Shown here in pieces: positions 8,399 through 16,502 of a stretch of DNA of 56,321 nucleotides (positions are counted from its first letter, which is position 1; every line of letters starts with the position of its first letter). The position numbers and the translations under genes were made by a program. The DNA lies in NCBI GenBank assembly GCA_946614255.1, contig CAMOGS010000067.1, forward strand, positions 1 to 56,321, read 5' to 3'. The notes under the pieces are model-generated. The model did not search any database. It was not told the origin of the DNA and saw nothing but the letters and a program-made list of their open reading frames with translations. This DNA is from UBA3871 sp002392265. GTDB lineage: Bacteria; Bacillota; Clostridia; Peptostreptococcales; Anaerovoracaceae.

Positions 8399-9503
8399 TT
8401 ATATCTTTCCTCCCTTTGCGCAAAAGAGCCTCTACCTGCTCGCGCTTTTCGTATAGTACGCACCCTCCGTCGTGGTCATCCAGCAAGACGCCTTCGCTCT
8501 GAAGCGCCGTAAACAGCGGCGAATGGATGGCCTCACGCAGCGAAGTGCTTTTGATATTCACATCGGAATAAGGCGAGAACGGGCAAGGCTCCGCACCGCC
8601 ATGCGAATTAATGTGGAAAAATCCCCTGCCCGCAGCTACGCAGCCGCCCGAGCTTTTCTCATCACCCGGAAATGATATATACACCATTTCCGGTCTTTCA
8701 TTTCTAAGCCGCGCAATCGCTGTCGCTAGGTATTCGCGCTCTGCATCTCCCGGAGCAAGCTCGCTGCTCTCCTCCGTTACCGGCACGAACTCCACAAATA
8801 TCACCGCCTTGCAGCCTCTGTCGGCAAGCTCATCCAAAAACTCATCCGACACAACCTCGCGCACATTTTCCGTTGTGGCAGTGACGGACGCTCCAAATAT
8901 CAGCCCTCGCCTGTGAAGCTCATCCATATTCGCGATCAAGCGGTCGTAAATTCCCTCGCCTCTGCGCACATCGGTCTTTTCCTTTTTTCCCTCGATGCTC
9001 ATGACCGGTATCAGATTGCGATGCTCGTCGAGCAGCTTGAAATAAGCCTCATCCATGTATGTGCCGTTGGTGAAGATCGGGAAGAGTATGTTCTTCCGCT
9101 CGCCTGCAGCCTTGATAACGCCCCTGCGGAGCATAGGCTCGCCCCCCGCGAGAAGTATGAAGCTGATGCCCATTTCGTCAGCTTCCTCGAAGGTCTTCAG
9201 CCACTCGGCGTCGGTAAGCTGGCTAATCGGCTCTTCATCGACTGTGGCGTGATTGCAGCGTGAATAGCAGCCTGCGCAGTGGAGATTGCATCTACTTGTT
9301 ATGCTGGCAATCAGGAAGGGTGGTATGTGCTCGCCTGCCGTTTCTGCCTTTCTCCGCTTTCTGCTTGCTGCAGCGGCAGCCTTGGCAAAGCCTGCCATGA
9401 AAGCGCTCTCCTTTGGATTCCTGAGTGTCGCCTTTACCGCGTCGGCCACAACACGCTCGACGCCCTTTGTCATATATTCCTGAATGTCAAAATCTCTACC
9501 CAT
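8385..9503 (-). CDS. Radical SAM protein with SPASM-like C-terminus
   Basis: The protein has 372 residues. SITSRCNLHCAGCYSRC carries the CxxxCxxC that binds the SAM-cleaving 4Fe-4S cluster (Cys72, Cys76, Cys79). It is followed by AGGEPML and, in the C-terminal third, by cysteines at CVAAGRG, EPCPF and GGC that suggest an auxiliary (SPASM/twitch) cluster. The substrate is unknown. It lies between an OhrR-like repressor gene (11-base gap) and the nitroreductase gene, so a redox or thiol-stress role is an inference. No small precursor peptide gene was found beside it. Confidence 0.85.
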   Translation of the reverse strand: MGRDFDIQEYMTKGVERVVADAVKATLRNPKESAFMAGFAKAAAAASRKRRKAETAGEHIPPFLIASITSRCNLHCAGCYSRCNHATVDEEPISQLTDAEWLKTFEEADEMGISFILLAGGEPMLRRGVIKAAGERKNILFPIFTNGTYMDEAYFKLLDEHRNLIPVMSIEGKKEKTDVRRGEGIYDRLIANMDELHRRGLIFGASVTATTENVREVVSDEFLDELADRGCKAVIFVEFVPVTEESSELAPGDAEREYLATAIARLRNERPEMVYISFPGDEKSSGGCVAAGRGFFHINSHGGAEPCPFSPYSDVNIKSTSLREAIHSPLFTALQSEGVLLDDHDGGCVLYEKREQVEALLRKGRKDINEQC

Positions 9504-9514
9504 AGCTTTCCTCT

Positions 9515-9949
9515 CTACTCACTTTCCAAAAACAGATATAGCAGCCTATACAGCTCTTTGGCGTCATTTTCCGTAAGAGAAGTCGTTTTGGACATCAATT
9601 TCAGTGGGATGTCTTTGCACTTTTCCTTTAACGCATTGCCATCTGAAGTTATCGTTATCAGCGTGATGCGCTCGTCTTCCTTTGAGCGCTCGCGCGTGAT
9701 ATATCCCGCTTTTTCAAGCCTCTTCAGAAGCGGTGTCAGCGTACCCGCATCGAGATACAGTATCTCGCCGAGCTGCCCGACATTCACGCATTCCTTTTCC
9801 CAAAGCACCATCAGCACGATGTACTGTGTGTAAGTCAGGCCCAGCGGCTTTAAGTACGGCGTGTACCTCGCAACAATTTTCCTGCTGCACGCATAGAGCG
9901 GGAAGCATAACTGATTTTTAATTAAAAGCTGCTCGTACTGCTGTGCCAT
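9515..9949 (-). CDS. MarR-family repressor of the OhrR type
   Basis: The 144-residue protein matches OhrR closely in layout: NQLCFPLYA places a cysteine exactly at residue 15, the peroxide-sensing position of Bacillus OhrR. This is followed by LGLTYTQYIVLMVLWE and the winged-helix segment LYLDAGTLTPLLKRLE with the DER wing. A second cysteine is at 21. OhrR proteins release DNA when Cys15 is oxidised by organic peroxides. Its ribosome site GGAGG lies inside the last codons of the flavodoxin gene two bases upstream. It probably controls its own operon through the palindrome at 10477-10494. Confidence 0.88.
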   Translation of the reverse strand: MAQQYEQLLIKNQLCFPLYACSRKIVARYTPYLKPLGLTYTQYIVLMVLWEKECVNVGQLGEILYLDAGTLTPLLKRLEKAGYITRERSKEDERITLITITSDGNALKEKCKDIPLKLMSKTTSLTENDAKELYRLLYLFLESE

Positions 9950-9951
9950 TA

Positions 9952-10389
9952 TTATACCTCCGATGCGTTATGCACAAGCTTTGCGTCGACTGACGCAGCT
10001 CCCTTCAATGACGGAGACAGCTTTTCCGCAGTCTTTCCGATTCCGCTGCCGCCCGAAGTAGCAAAAGCGTGCACAGTCTTTCCATTCCAGTCATAGCCCT
10101 GTGCGAAGGTGTGAATTACCCTCGGTGCCTGTCCGTACCAAATCGGGAAGCCGAGGTAGACAGTGTCGTACTTTTCAAAGCCCTCAATTTTGCCCGCTAC
10201 CGGAACATCCTTCCCGCCCATCTGCTCGCGATTGCATCTGGACATAGGATTCAGGTAGTTGATATCCGCCTTTGTGTAAGGCTCCTGTGGAATTATCTCG
10301 TAAATGTCCGCTCCGATTTTCTCTGCGAACTCCTTTGCAACCTTTGCGGTTGTCCCTTTTGCACTAAAATAAGCTACTAATGTTGCCAT
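9952..10389 (-). CDS. Flavodoxin-like FMN protein
   Basis: The 145-residue protein starts MATLVAYFSAKGTTAKVA, a phosphate-binding loop of the flavodoxin type, and has LGFPIWYGQAP and FATSGGSGIG as the two flavin-contacting loops. Relatives often end in a longer tail after NAS; here translation stops at NASEV because the following bases are the ribosome site of the next gene. It is the first gene of the operon and probably passes electrons to the nitroreductase, the radical SAM enzyme, or both (inference). Confidence 0.88.
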   Translation of the reverse strand: MATLVAYFSAKGTTAKVAKEFAEKIGADIYEIIPQEPYTKADINYLNPMSRCNREQMGGKDVPVAGKIEGFEKYDTVYLGFPIWYGQAPRVIHTFAQGYDWNGKTVHAFATSGGSGIGKTAEKLSPSLKGAASVDAKLVHNASEV

Positions 10390-10474
10390 TGTTTTCCCCT
10401 TTCTTTCCTTTTGTTGTTTGGTTATTGATTGTTTGATTGTATTGATTGATTGTATTGGTTTTATCTTTTGTCAT

Positions 10475-10503
10475 ATTATATTGTACGCAATATATTTTGT
10501 CAA
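10475..10503 (-). promoter_or_regulatory. Consensus promoter with embedded palindromic operator for the flavodoxin operon
   Basis: Read leftward, TTGACA (10498-10503) and TATAAT (10475-10480) are separated by exactly 17 bases. TATATTGTACGCAATATA (10477-10494), a perfect 7-4-7 palindrome, covers the spacer and most of the -10 box. A repressor bound here would block RNA polymerase. The OhrR-like protein encoded by the second gene is the natural candidate. Confidence 0.8.
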
Positions 10504-10647
10504 GGGGGAGGGCGTGAGTTTTTTGCGGTGCTTTTTCGCTCTTTGCTCTTTACAAACATATGTTCGTGTGCTATAGTCTATTTACGGAATTGATTCCTCG
10601 TTAATCTACAGAATCGGGTGTATGAATTAAAGGGGGATTGATAGAAA

Positions 10648-11837
10648 ATGGATGAGAAAAACCACAGATATATTGGTGGCGCGGGGTCTGGACCCGCTGA
10701 AGGCAAATCTGCTGGTGGCGGATCCCGAAAGATCCGATGGGAGCATATGCCTCGCTGTATCGCCTTCGCTAAAGGCAATCGGTGTTCCCGGCAGGCCGCG
10801 TCTCTTTGAGGCAAAACGGGCTATAGAAACATACGAAAGACTGAGCGGCACGCGCATCCGCTACATAATTGCGGTCCCTCGCATGGCTTTATATGAACAG
10901 GTTTCCGCAAGGATTTACGAAATCTGTTTGAAATACGCCGCTGCCGAGGATATCCACGTGTACAGCATTGATGAGTCCTTTATCGACTGCACTCCCTATC
11001 TTCATTTTTATGAGGCTGCCGCCGGCGAAACCGGGCAGGCGCCTGAACACATCATGGCTCTGACAATCATCCGGGATGTTCTAAGGAGCACCGGAATTAC
11101 GGCAACCGTCGGAATCGGAACGAACCTGTACCTTGCAAAGGTTGCGATGGACATAGTGGCAAAGAAAGCGCCGACAGATAAAGACGGTGTGCGGATTGCC
11201 GCGCTTACTGAGGATTCTTACAGGAGGCTGCTGTGGGATCATCAGCCGCTTACCGACTTCTGGCAGATTGGCAGAGGGAAGTCCGCCAGGCTGGCCCGGA
11301 ACAACATGTTCACGATGGGCGATATTGCGGAGCGCAGCCTGTGGGACGAGGAGTGGTTTTACAAAGTCTTTGGCATTGATGCGGAAATCCTGATCGATCA
11401 CGCTTGGGGGATTGAGCCTGTCACGATGTATGACATAAAGCATTATCGCAGCAGCAGTCGGTCGCTTTCGAGCGGTCAGGTTCTGCCGCGGCCTTACGAA
11501 TACGCCGAGGCCGCCGTTGTGCTGAGTGAAATGATTGATCTTTTGTGCTGCGACATGTTTGGGAAGAATCTCGTGGCGCCGAAGTTCACCTAGTGGGCCG
11601 GCTACGACCGTAAAAGTCCGGGCTACGGGTCGGAGGCTTATGCAAATGGGTCGGTCAGATTTTCGGCTGCGACAAATGTTTCCGGCGTCGTAATCGAAAA
11701 GGTCATGCAGGATGCGGAAAAGAAGATCGACCATGCCCCTCTCCAAACGTGCAAAAATCTTCAGCTCCTTCGATGCCTTGAAGGGCTTTGGCGAAGAGCT
11801 GGCAAATGCTGAAACGAAGGCCTCTGAGGAAGATTAA
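10648..11837 (+). pseudogene. Decayed Y-family DNA polymerase (UmuC/DinB-like)
   Basis: An ATG at 10648 with an AGGGGG site gives MDEKNHRYI, which matches the start of Gram-positive UmuC-like proteins. The expected next segment, containing the DxKSFYASVE metal-binding and steric-gate motif, is absent; the frame then shifts and resumes at RGLDPLKANLLVADP. From there the frame is open (SIDESFIDCTPY, GIGTNLYLAKVAMD) to a TAG at 11591. Recognisable sequence continues in the same frame (GYDRK, SVRFSAATN) and then in a third frame (PLSKRAKIF...) to a TAA at 11835. With the catalytic Asp lost, a nonsense codon and a frameshift, it cannot make a working polymerase. Confidence 0.88.
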
Positions 11838-11841
11838 TAAA

Positions 11842-11867
11842 ACCCCGCCTGCGGTTGCAAGCGGGGT
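11842..11867 (+). terminator. Hairpin after the polymerase pseudogene
   Basis: ACCCCGC and GCGGGGT pair around a 12-base loop five bases after the last stop. The following bases are only moderately T-rich, so it may be a weak terminator. Confidence 0.5.
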
Positions 11868-11998
11868 AATTCATTTATATCATTTATTTCATTTTTACTT
11901 CATTCCACCCCTTTTCATATAAACATCGCCGCGCGGGGCGGGGCTTTGTTTTACGGAAAGCGGGGATTTTTTAAATAATGGTATATTCTGGTAAATTA

Positions 11999-12007
11999 TG
12001 ATATAAT
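11999..12007 (+). promoter_or_regulatory. Extended -10 promoter for the nuclease-like gene at 12148
   Basis: TG-A-TATAAT is followed by a small hairpin GGAAGC...GCTTCC with CTTTT (12009-12031) and then the hairpin repeat 12037-12109, all in the presumed 5' leader. The small hairpin could attenuate transcription. Confidence 0.45.
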
Positions 12008-12036
12008 AGGAAGCAAACGTGCTTCCCTTTTGCAAG

Positions 12037-12109
12037 CTATGCACTAAATGCGTGGAATCGCAAGTTCTCAATGCACTATGCTTACAAAAAACTCGCGCTT
12101 AGTGCATAG
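12037..12109. repeat. Reduced copy (A) of the CTATGCACTA hairpin element
   Basis: CTATGCACTA (12037-12046), ATGCACTA (12071-12078) and TAGTGCATAG (12100-12109) are present. The first arm has lost its direct partner, so either a long outer hairpin or a shorter inner one can form. It lies in the leader of the 12148 gene. Confidence 0.75.
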
Positions 12110-12147
12110 ACTCGTAAAAGTTAACTCTATTTGGGAAAGGAGAGGAA

Positions 12148-12954
12148 ATGGAAAGATTAATAAAACTTATGGGAGATCGTCTCAAGTTGCTTGAAAAATC
12201 GTTGACTTTAGCGCAGTGGGATACTGCGACCTACCCGGACGGGAGATTGCGAGTGGCGGACGGCAAGCGACAGCGCAGATTTTACAAGGTTTTGAGTTCT
12301 GCTGACAAAATTGGTGAATATATCCCAAAGGCCGATATTGCAAAAGCTAAGGCCTTGGCGCAAAAGGGCTATAACAAACAGTTCATCAAAGCTGCGAAGC
12401 ATGAAAAAGATGTTCTGGAGACTTGCATGGCTGGACTGGCAAAATGTAACGCAAATACAGCCTTTGAAATGCTTCCGCAATTTAGAAAAGAGCTTGTGAA
12501 ACCTTACATCTTGTCGGATGAGCTCTATGCTCAGGCATGGCAGAAGAAAAGATGCAAAACCAACACTTACAGAGAAGAGGACAAGAAGTATGCCACCCGC
12601 AGAGGAGAAATGGTTCGTTCAAAATCGGAAGCGATAATCGCTGATATTTTGTTTGAGTTTGGCATTCCGTATTTTTACGAGAAGGAATTGCGCTTGAGCA
12701 ATGGGCTGGTTAAATATCCGGATTTTACGCTTCTGAAGATTAGAACGCGAAAAGAGTTTTATCTCGAGCATATGGGGCGTTTGGATGATGAAGGATATCG
12801 AAAAGACAACCTTCGGAAGCTAAACGAATACCAGAGGAACGGCATTCACACAGGCAAAAACCTGATCTTGACTCACGAGGATTTTGATAACCCACTGGAT
12901 ATAGAAGGCATAAGGAAAATGCTATGGGATACTTTCTGTGCTGAGCCCGATTGA
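12148..12954 (+). CDS. Unknown protein with PD-(D/E)XK nuclease-like C-terminal domain
   Basis: The 268-residue protein has a helical, lysine-rich first half of no recognised family. The second half has RSKSE (Glu161), VKYPDFTL (Asp192) and FYLEHMGR (Glu207, His208) with strand-like spacing. This is the E...D...ExX pattern of PD-(D/E)XK nucleases, with His in place of the usual Lys. GGAGAGG precedes the ATG. It stands alone between hairpin elements A and B in an accessory island. A DNA-cleaving or defence role is inference from the motif only. Confidence 0.65.
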   Translation: MERLIKLMGDRLKLLEKSLTLAQWDTATYPDGRLRVADGKRQRRFYKVLSSADKIGEYIPKADIAKAKALAQKGYNKQFIKAAKHEKDVLETCMAGLAKCNANTAFEMLPQFRKELVKPYILSDELYAQAWQKKRCKTNTYREEDKKYATRRGEMVRSKSEAIIADILFEFGIPYFYEKELRLSNGLVKYPDFTLLKIRTRKEFYLEHMGRLDDEGYRKDNLRKLNEYQRNGIHTGKNLILTHEDFDNPLDIEGIRKMLWDTFCAEPD

Positions 12955-12970
12955 CATCGCAGAGATATTG

Positions 12971-13199
12971 GATTTTAAAAACTATGCACTATATCCCCGG
13001 TTTTGCTGGATATAGTGCATTAAATTTTTCCCTGAATTTGAGTTTTGCTGCTTTTCTCCGGTAAAACTATGCACTACGCCTTTGAAAAATCGGATTTTAG
13101 TGCATAGCCTCAGTCAAAAATCAAGCGACACTTTGATTATTCTATGCACTAAACCTGCAATAAGGCGCATTTAGTGCATACTTTCAACGAAACTACTTT
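12971..13199. repeat. Three-hairpin CTATGCACTA element, copy B
   Basis: Three hairpins with arms CTATGCACTA / TAGTGCATAG lie at 12982-13020, 13067-13107 and 13142-13180, so starts are 85 and 75 bases apart. The first has a 13-bp perfect stem (ATGCACTATATCC with GGATATAGTGCAT). The block is homologous to copy C over its whole length, including the non-hairpin stretches and both ends (GATTTTAAAA at the left; a TTTCA...GAAAC-ACTTTT segment at the right). Its right edge overlaps the stop codon of the TfoX-like gene. Confidence 0.9.
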
Positions 13200-13516
13200 T
13201 TCTTTGATTTCTTCGGCTCAGGCAGCTCGTCATACATGCCGGCCAGAAGCTCCGAAACAAGCGCTGTATCTTCAAATTTGTCAAATACATGCATCAGCGT
13301 CTTTGACCCTTCATACGGATACCGCAGCTCGGAATCCGCAAGCAGTCTGTCCGATGTCGGCGTTCTCTTCAAAAACAGCTCATTAGCGCAGATGTCGCCC
13401 ATCAGCTTTCCGTTGAAATATACAAGGTATCCGCCCATCATGGATCTTATGACAATATCTCCGGCTGCGGAAAAAACCTCACGAACATATTCGTTAAACT
13501 CGTTCACTGTAGTCAC
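13193..13516 (-). CDS. TfoX/Sxy N-terminal domain protein
   Basis: The 107-residue protein has the TfoX N-terminal signature (RSMMGGYLVYFNGKLMGDI, then ELFLKRTP and YPYEG). The C-terminus is a lysine-rich tail (KKSKKK). In proteobacteria TfoX regulates competence, but short Firmicute members with only this domain have no settled function. It starts seven bases after the stop of the XRE/zinc-ribbon gene, so the two form an operon. The stop codon lies inside the edge of repeat element B. Confidence 0.85.
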   Translation of the reverse strand: MTTVNEFNEYVREVFSAAGDIVIRSMMGGYLVYFNGKLMGDICANELFLKRTPTSDRLLADSELRYPYEGSKTLMHVFDKFEDTALVSELLAGMYDELPEPKKSKKK

Positions 13517-13523
13517 CTCAATT

Positions 13524-14288
13524 TTATCTCTTTTTGTACATCACAAGTTCAGGGTTTGCAGCTTCGGCCTCGTAGGTGCAGATTAGAATGAAATCCATGC
13601 AGGCGATGACGCCAAAGCAGCGGTCGCCGCCAAACTCGCACTCGAGCTGGTTGCCAAGGTAAGTGACATTGTCGTCGAGGAACTTTATCTTTCTGCCGCC
13701 GGGGATCGGATATTCAAGGTTGACGAACTTTCCCACCAGAGCGTTGAGGCTCGTGAGCTTTGGCATACCCTCGATGTGAAGGTCGTTGATTTCGCCTATG
13801 AGCTGCTGTTTGAACGCTTCGAACTCGCCGTTGTCACTGAGGTCGCTGTAGCGCTTCCAGTAGTCGAGCTTTGGCAGCATGTCCTTCATGTAGGCACGGG
13901 CTTGCTCTTCGGTGAAGCCTTGCGCAGTCATGTGCGGCACGCAAACATCAATGAGCGTGTCCATGTCGCTGTAGGTGTAGGTTCCGTCAGCGTAGCACCA
14001 CTTGCAGTAGTCTTCGTTCATGGAGCCGTCGTTGTTTCTGCCTATCATCTCGTCTTCGAGCGGCATGCCGCAGCACTGGCAGATCAGCTTTTGCGGTGAG
14101 CCGAGCAGTGTGTTGATCGACACGTTGAAAAGCCCCGAGAGAAGCTTCAGTGTTTCGGTATTCGGCACGGTATCACCGGTCTCCCAACGAGAAACCGCCT
14201 GGCGGGTCACGAAAACCTTTTCCGCCAGGTCATCCTGCGAAAGGCCGTTCTTTGTTCTTAATTCATATAATACATCTTTTGTAGTCAT
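13524..14288 (-). CDS. XRE-family regulator with putative zinc ribbon
   Basis: The 254-residue protein has an N-terminal XRE HTH (GLSQDDLAEKVFVTRQAVSRWE). A zinc-ribbon segment follows around residues 70-100 (CQCCGMPL...EDYCKWCYADG), then a helical region and a beta-rich C-terminus. This architecture is common in Clostridia, where the zinc-ribbon part is annotated only as putative. It may regulate the operon it forms with the TfoX-like gene. The ribosome site before the ATG is GGGGAGG. Confidence 0.85.
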   Translation of the reverse strand: MTTKDVLYELRTKNGLSQDDLAEKVFVTRQAVSRWETGDTVPNTETLKLLSGLFNVSINTLLGSPQKLICQCCGMPLEDEMIGRNNDGSMNEDYCKWCYADGTYTYSDMDTLIDVCVPHMTAQGFTEEQARAYMKDMLPKLDYWKRYSDLSDNGEFEAFKQQLIGEINDLHIEGMPKLTSLNALVGKFVNLEYPIPGGRKIKFLDDNVTYLGNQLECEFGGDRCFGVIACMDFILICTYEAEAANPELVMYKKR

Positions 14289-14371
14289 TTTAATACCTCC
14301 CCTTCATGTATATAATATACACCCTCCAAGGGCGGATTGCACGCAACGTGCAGTTGCGCTGCTTTAATCCA

Positions 14372-14476
14372 AAGGCGAATTTGGGGACAGGCACCAAATT
14401 GGAATTTTGGCGAATTTGGTGCCTGTCCCCAGATTGGAAAAAAGGCGAATTTGGTGCCTGTCCCCAAATTCGCCTT
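14372..14476. repeat. GGGGACAGGCACC repeat cluster R1 (three units)
   Basis: One unit in the forward and two in the reverse sense are separated by short AT stretches such as GGAATTTTGG and GGAAAAAAGG. The whole layout is almost identical to R3. It lies between the XRE regulator promoter and the 3' end of the PH-domain gene. Several short open frames across it are artefacts of the repeat. Confidence 0.9.
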
Positions 14477-14490
14477 GTCCACATATAACT

Positions 14491-14838
14491 TTAATGATTC
14501 AATACTGCCTGCGCAAGAAGCATATCTATCGCTCTTATATCGCAACCTTTTCCGACCTTAATCTTTATATGTCCGGCTCTGGTCCAAAGCTCGATTTCCG
14601 CATTAATATCTAAGACTTTCCCTGCGTTTTCTGATGACCACATATTAATTGAATTATAAGGCAACGAATAGATTTCAACCTTCTTCCCTGTCAACCCTTG
14701 GGAATCGCGCACAATAAGCCTTTTATTCGTAAAGATTGCGCTGTCCCTAAACGTTTTAAATGCCTTAAAAGGCTGCTCTCCCTGAACCAACAGCTCTGTT
14801 ACATCTGCTGGGATTGGAACCTCATTAAAAAGGTCCAC
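14491..14838 (-). CDS. Small PH-domain (bPH-like) protein
   Basis: The 115-residue protein has the pattern of a bacterial PH domain: GEQPFKAFKTFRDSAIFTNKRLIVRDSQGLTGKKVEIYSLPY, where an ITNKRLI-type strand leads into KK.E..S.PY. It ends in a helix (DIRAIDMLLAQAVL). Such proteins are single-domain cytosolic proteins of unknown role, often near stress or envelope genes. No signal peptide is visible. It is separated from the lipoprotein gene by 90 bases. Confidence 0.8.
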   Translation of the reverse strand: MDLFNEVPIPADVTELLVQGEQPFKAFKTFRDSAIFTNKRLIVRDSQGLTGKKVEIYSLPYNSINMWSSENAGKVLDINAEIELWTRAGHIKIKVGKGCDIRAIDMLLAQAVLNH

Positions 14839-14928
14839 TCAGTTATTGCTTTCATTTCGATTGACATAATTTTTTCCTCTCTTTTTTAGTTAAATTAACA
14901 TCAGGCTAAATACTTTTACCTGCCTATT

Positions 14929-15456
14929 TTATTCAATTGAAAAAGTTTTTGCAATCACTTCATCACTAAAGCTGATAAGCTCGGTGACTTCGAATTCAAC
15001 GTCAGAATTATCATCAAGTACAAATGCGGCCTGACAACCGGTGATCGTCGCGCCCGGCTTTATTTGTTTATCTACGGTATCTCCGTCGTACCAATCTTCT
15101 TCGATTCCATAAGCCGATTCCAGCTCTATCCCGTTTTGAAACGCCTTTGTTACGAGTGCCCACATGGCAGAAGCAGCATCATCGGAATTGTTTGTAAAGT
15201 CATAGCTGATCACAATGACCTTGTTGCCTTCCCAATCTGTTCCGATTTGGGCATCGTTAATTTTTACCACATAATCCCCTAAAACGCCCTCGTCACTTCC
15301 TGTAACTGCAGCGTCATCGTCTGCCACGCTGTTCTCCGCAGCCGCACTGCTTGAAGAGTCGTCCGACGCGCTTTGATTATCGTTCCCTCCTCCGCATGCC
15401 GTCATTGCGAACACCAATACCAATGCCAACACTAACGCTAATAATTTCTTCTTCAT
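14929..15456 (-). CDS. Lipoprotein with DUF5067-like domain
   Basis: The 175-residue protein has a classical lipoprotein signal with Cys21 (VFAMTACGGG), a Ser/Ala/Asp-rich linker to about residue 57, and a beta-sandwich domain (DYVVKINDAQI...VIVISYDFTNNSDDA) like DUF5067/DUF4352 extracellular domains. Its ATG overlaps the stop of the membrane protein gene (TAATG), so the two are translationally coupled. Confidence 0.85.
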   Translation of the reverse strand: MKKKLLALVLALVLVFAMTACGGGNDNQSASDDSSSSAAAENSVADDDAAVTGSDEGVLGDYVVKINDAQIGTDWEGNKVIVISYDFTNNSDDAASAMWALVTKAFQNGIELESAYGIEEDWYDGDTVDKQIKPGATITGCQAAFVLDDNSDVEFEVTELISFSDEVIAKTFSIE

Positions 15457-15842
15457 TATTGCACACCTCCGCTTACAGCTTCATTCTTTCTATTCTTTTT
15501 CTTCGATACAATATCCACGATTGCCAACACCGCACAAATCAGACACCAGCCTCCCCATATCGAAAGGTCCGCAAAGTTTTTGGAAAAGCAAAATCCGAAC
15601 AGGGCGCCAAGCAGAAACAATACGACAAGCGCGATGCTTCCACCGATGCCGGCAGCTTTTCTTGTAGCGACGGACACAATTCCGCCTGCCAGTAGCATTA
15701 TTGCGACGAGCAAGCCGGCCGTACCGCTTACGTCACCATTTTCCTGCAGGGTGTTTGCTACACCCGCCGCGCAAGATTGAAATGTTACAAAGGCAAACAT
15801 TATCATGCATAAAATTCCCGATACTAATTTCCATGTTTTCAT
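15456..15842 (-). CDS. Small membrane protein, unknown function
   Basis: The 128-residue protein has four hydrophobic segments (about residues 5-27, 38-57, 66-88 and 92-112) and a lysine/arginine-rich end. It is the first gene of a two-gene operon with the DUF5067-like lipoprotein. No known family recognised. Confidence 0.7.
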   Translation of the reverse strand: MKTWKLVSGILCMIMFAFVTFQSCAAGVANTLQENGDVSGTAGLLVAIMLLAGGIVSVATRKAAGIGGSIALVVLFLLGALFGFCFSKNFADLSIWGGWCLICAVLAIVDIVSKKKNRKNEAVSGGVQ

Positions 15843-15892
15843 ATACTCTTTTCTCCTTCCATGGTAGACGTTATTTTACGATAAGAGTATAG

Positions 15893-15938
15893 CAAATAAA
15901 AAAAGCGTCCGTTGCCCCCGCTATGGGGCAAAAGACGA
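15893..15938 (-). terminator. Terminator after the HTH gene
   Basis: Read leftward, a hairpin with inner stem TTGCCCC/GGGGCAA and outer GTC/GAC pairs (15905-15938) runs into GCTTTTTTTATTTGC. It is very similar in its inner stem to the terminator of the divergent kinase gene. Confidence 0.8.
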
Positions 15939-15956
15939 CTATTTTACATTTTTTGT

Positions 15957-16412
15957 TTAATCTTGAATTCCGCTGGTCCTTAGCGGTTGTTCCTTATGGT
16001 CTCTCAGCATCTGATTTACTGTAATTATGCTGCCCGGCCTGGTGTTAAATGCCACCATGAGTATGGCATCTCTCGGAATCTTTGCATACAGCTGCGGCAT
16101 CTCGTAATATCTCAATGCCCGCTGAGTTTCCTCGAGAGTGAACTCGCCCGCATAACATATTCTGAGAATTACATCCCTTTGCTTTGTGTGCTTTTCTTCA
16201 GATAACAGCTTGTAGCCGTATCTTTCGGGGATGTCTGCTTCCAAGAACAAATCCTGTTGCCTGACTCCTTTTTCCTTGAGCAGCTCTCTGACATATGAGG
16301 AAAAGCCTCTCCACTCCGGCCTCAGTTCCGACTTGTTTTCTTCAAGATATTTGTCTATGTCTTTTGGATGAACACCGCCTAAAACCTTTTCGAGGTCTCT
16401 TGTATCTGCCAT
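15957..16412 (-). CDS. Helix-turn-helix protein divergent from a Ser/Thr kinase
   Basis: The 151-residue protein has an XRE-like HTH at about residues 38-75 (YVRELLKEKGVRQQDLFLEADIPERYGYKLLSEEK), preceded by an acidic N-terminal helix. The C-terminal third (LRYYEMPQLYAKIPRDAILMVAFN) resembles the conserved tail of HTH proteins I recall next to kinases in Clostridia. AGGAGG precedes the ATG. The 90-base gap to the kinase start must hold both promoters; a TATAATAATCG stretch is visible there. The protein may be a phosphorylation target of the kinase (inference). Confidence 0.75.
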   Translation of the reverse strand: MADTRDLEKVLGGVHPKDIDKYLEENKSELRPEWRGFSSYVRELLKEKGVRQQDLFLEADIPERYGYKLLSEEKHTKQRDVILRICYAGEFTLEETQRALRYYEMPQLYAKIPRDAILMVAFNTRPGSIITVNQMLRDHKEQPLRTSGIQD

Positions 16413-16502
16413 CTTTTCCTCCTATCTGCTTTGCAAGTCGCTTCCCCTCTGATATAATAATCGTATATTCGCTTTCGCTTAATACTATACTCGGAGAGTA
16501 AA

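Noticed and set aside
12982..13180. The hairpin array as a CRISPR array
   Set aside because: The repeated part is a 10-bp inverted arm rather than a constant direct repeat of 23 or more bases. There are only three units per locus, spacing is uneven, and no cas gene is present.
14290..14613. Short frames of 60-86 codons across repeat cluster R1
   Set aside because: They are created by the repeat sequence, occur on both strands and have no ribosome sites or family features.
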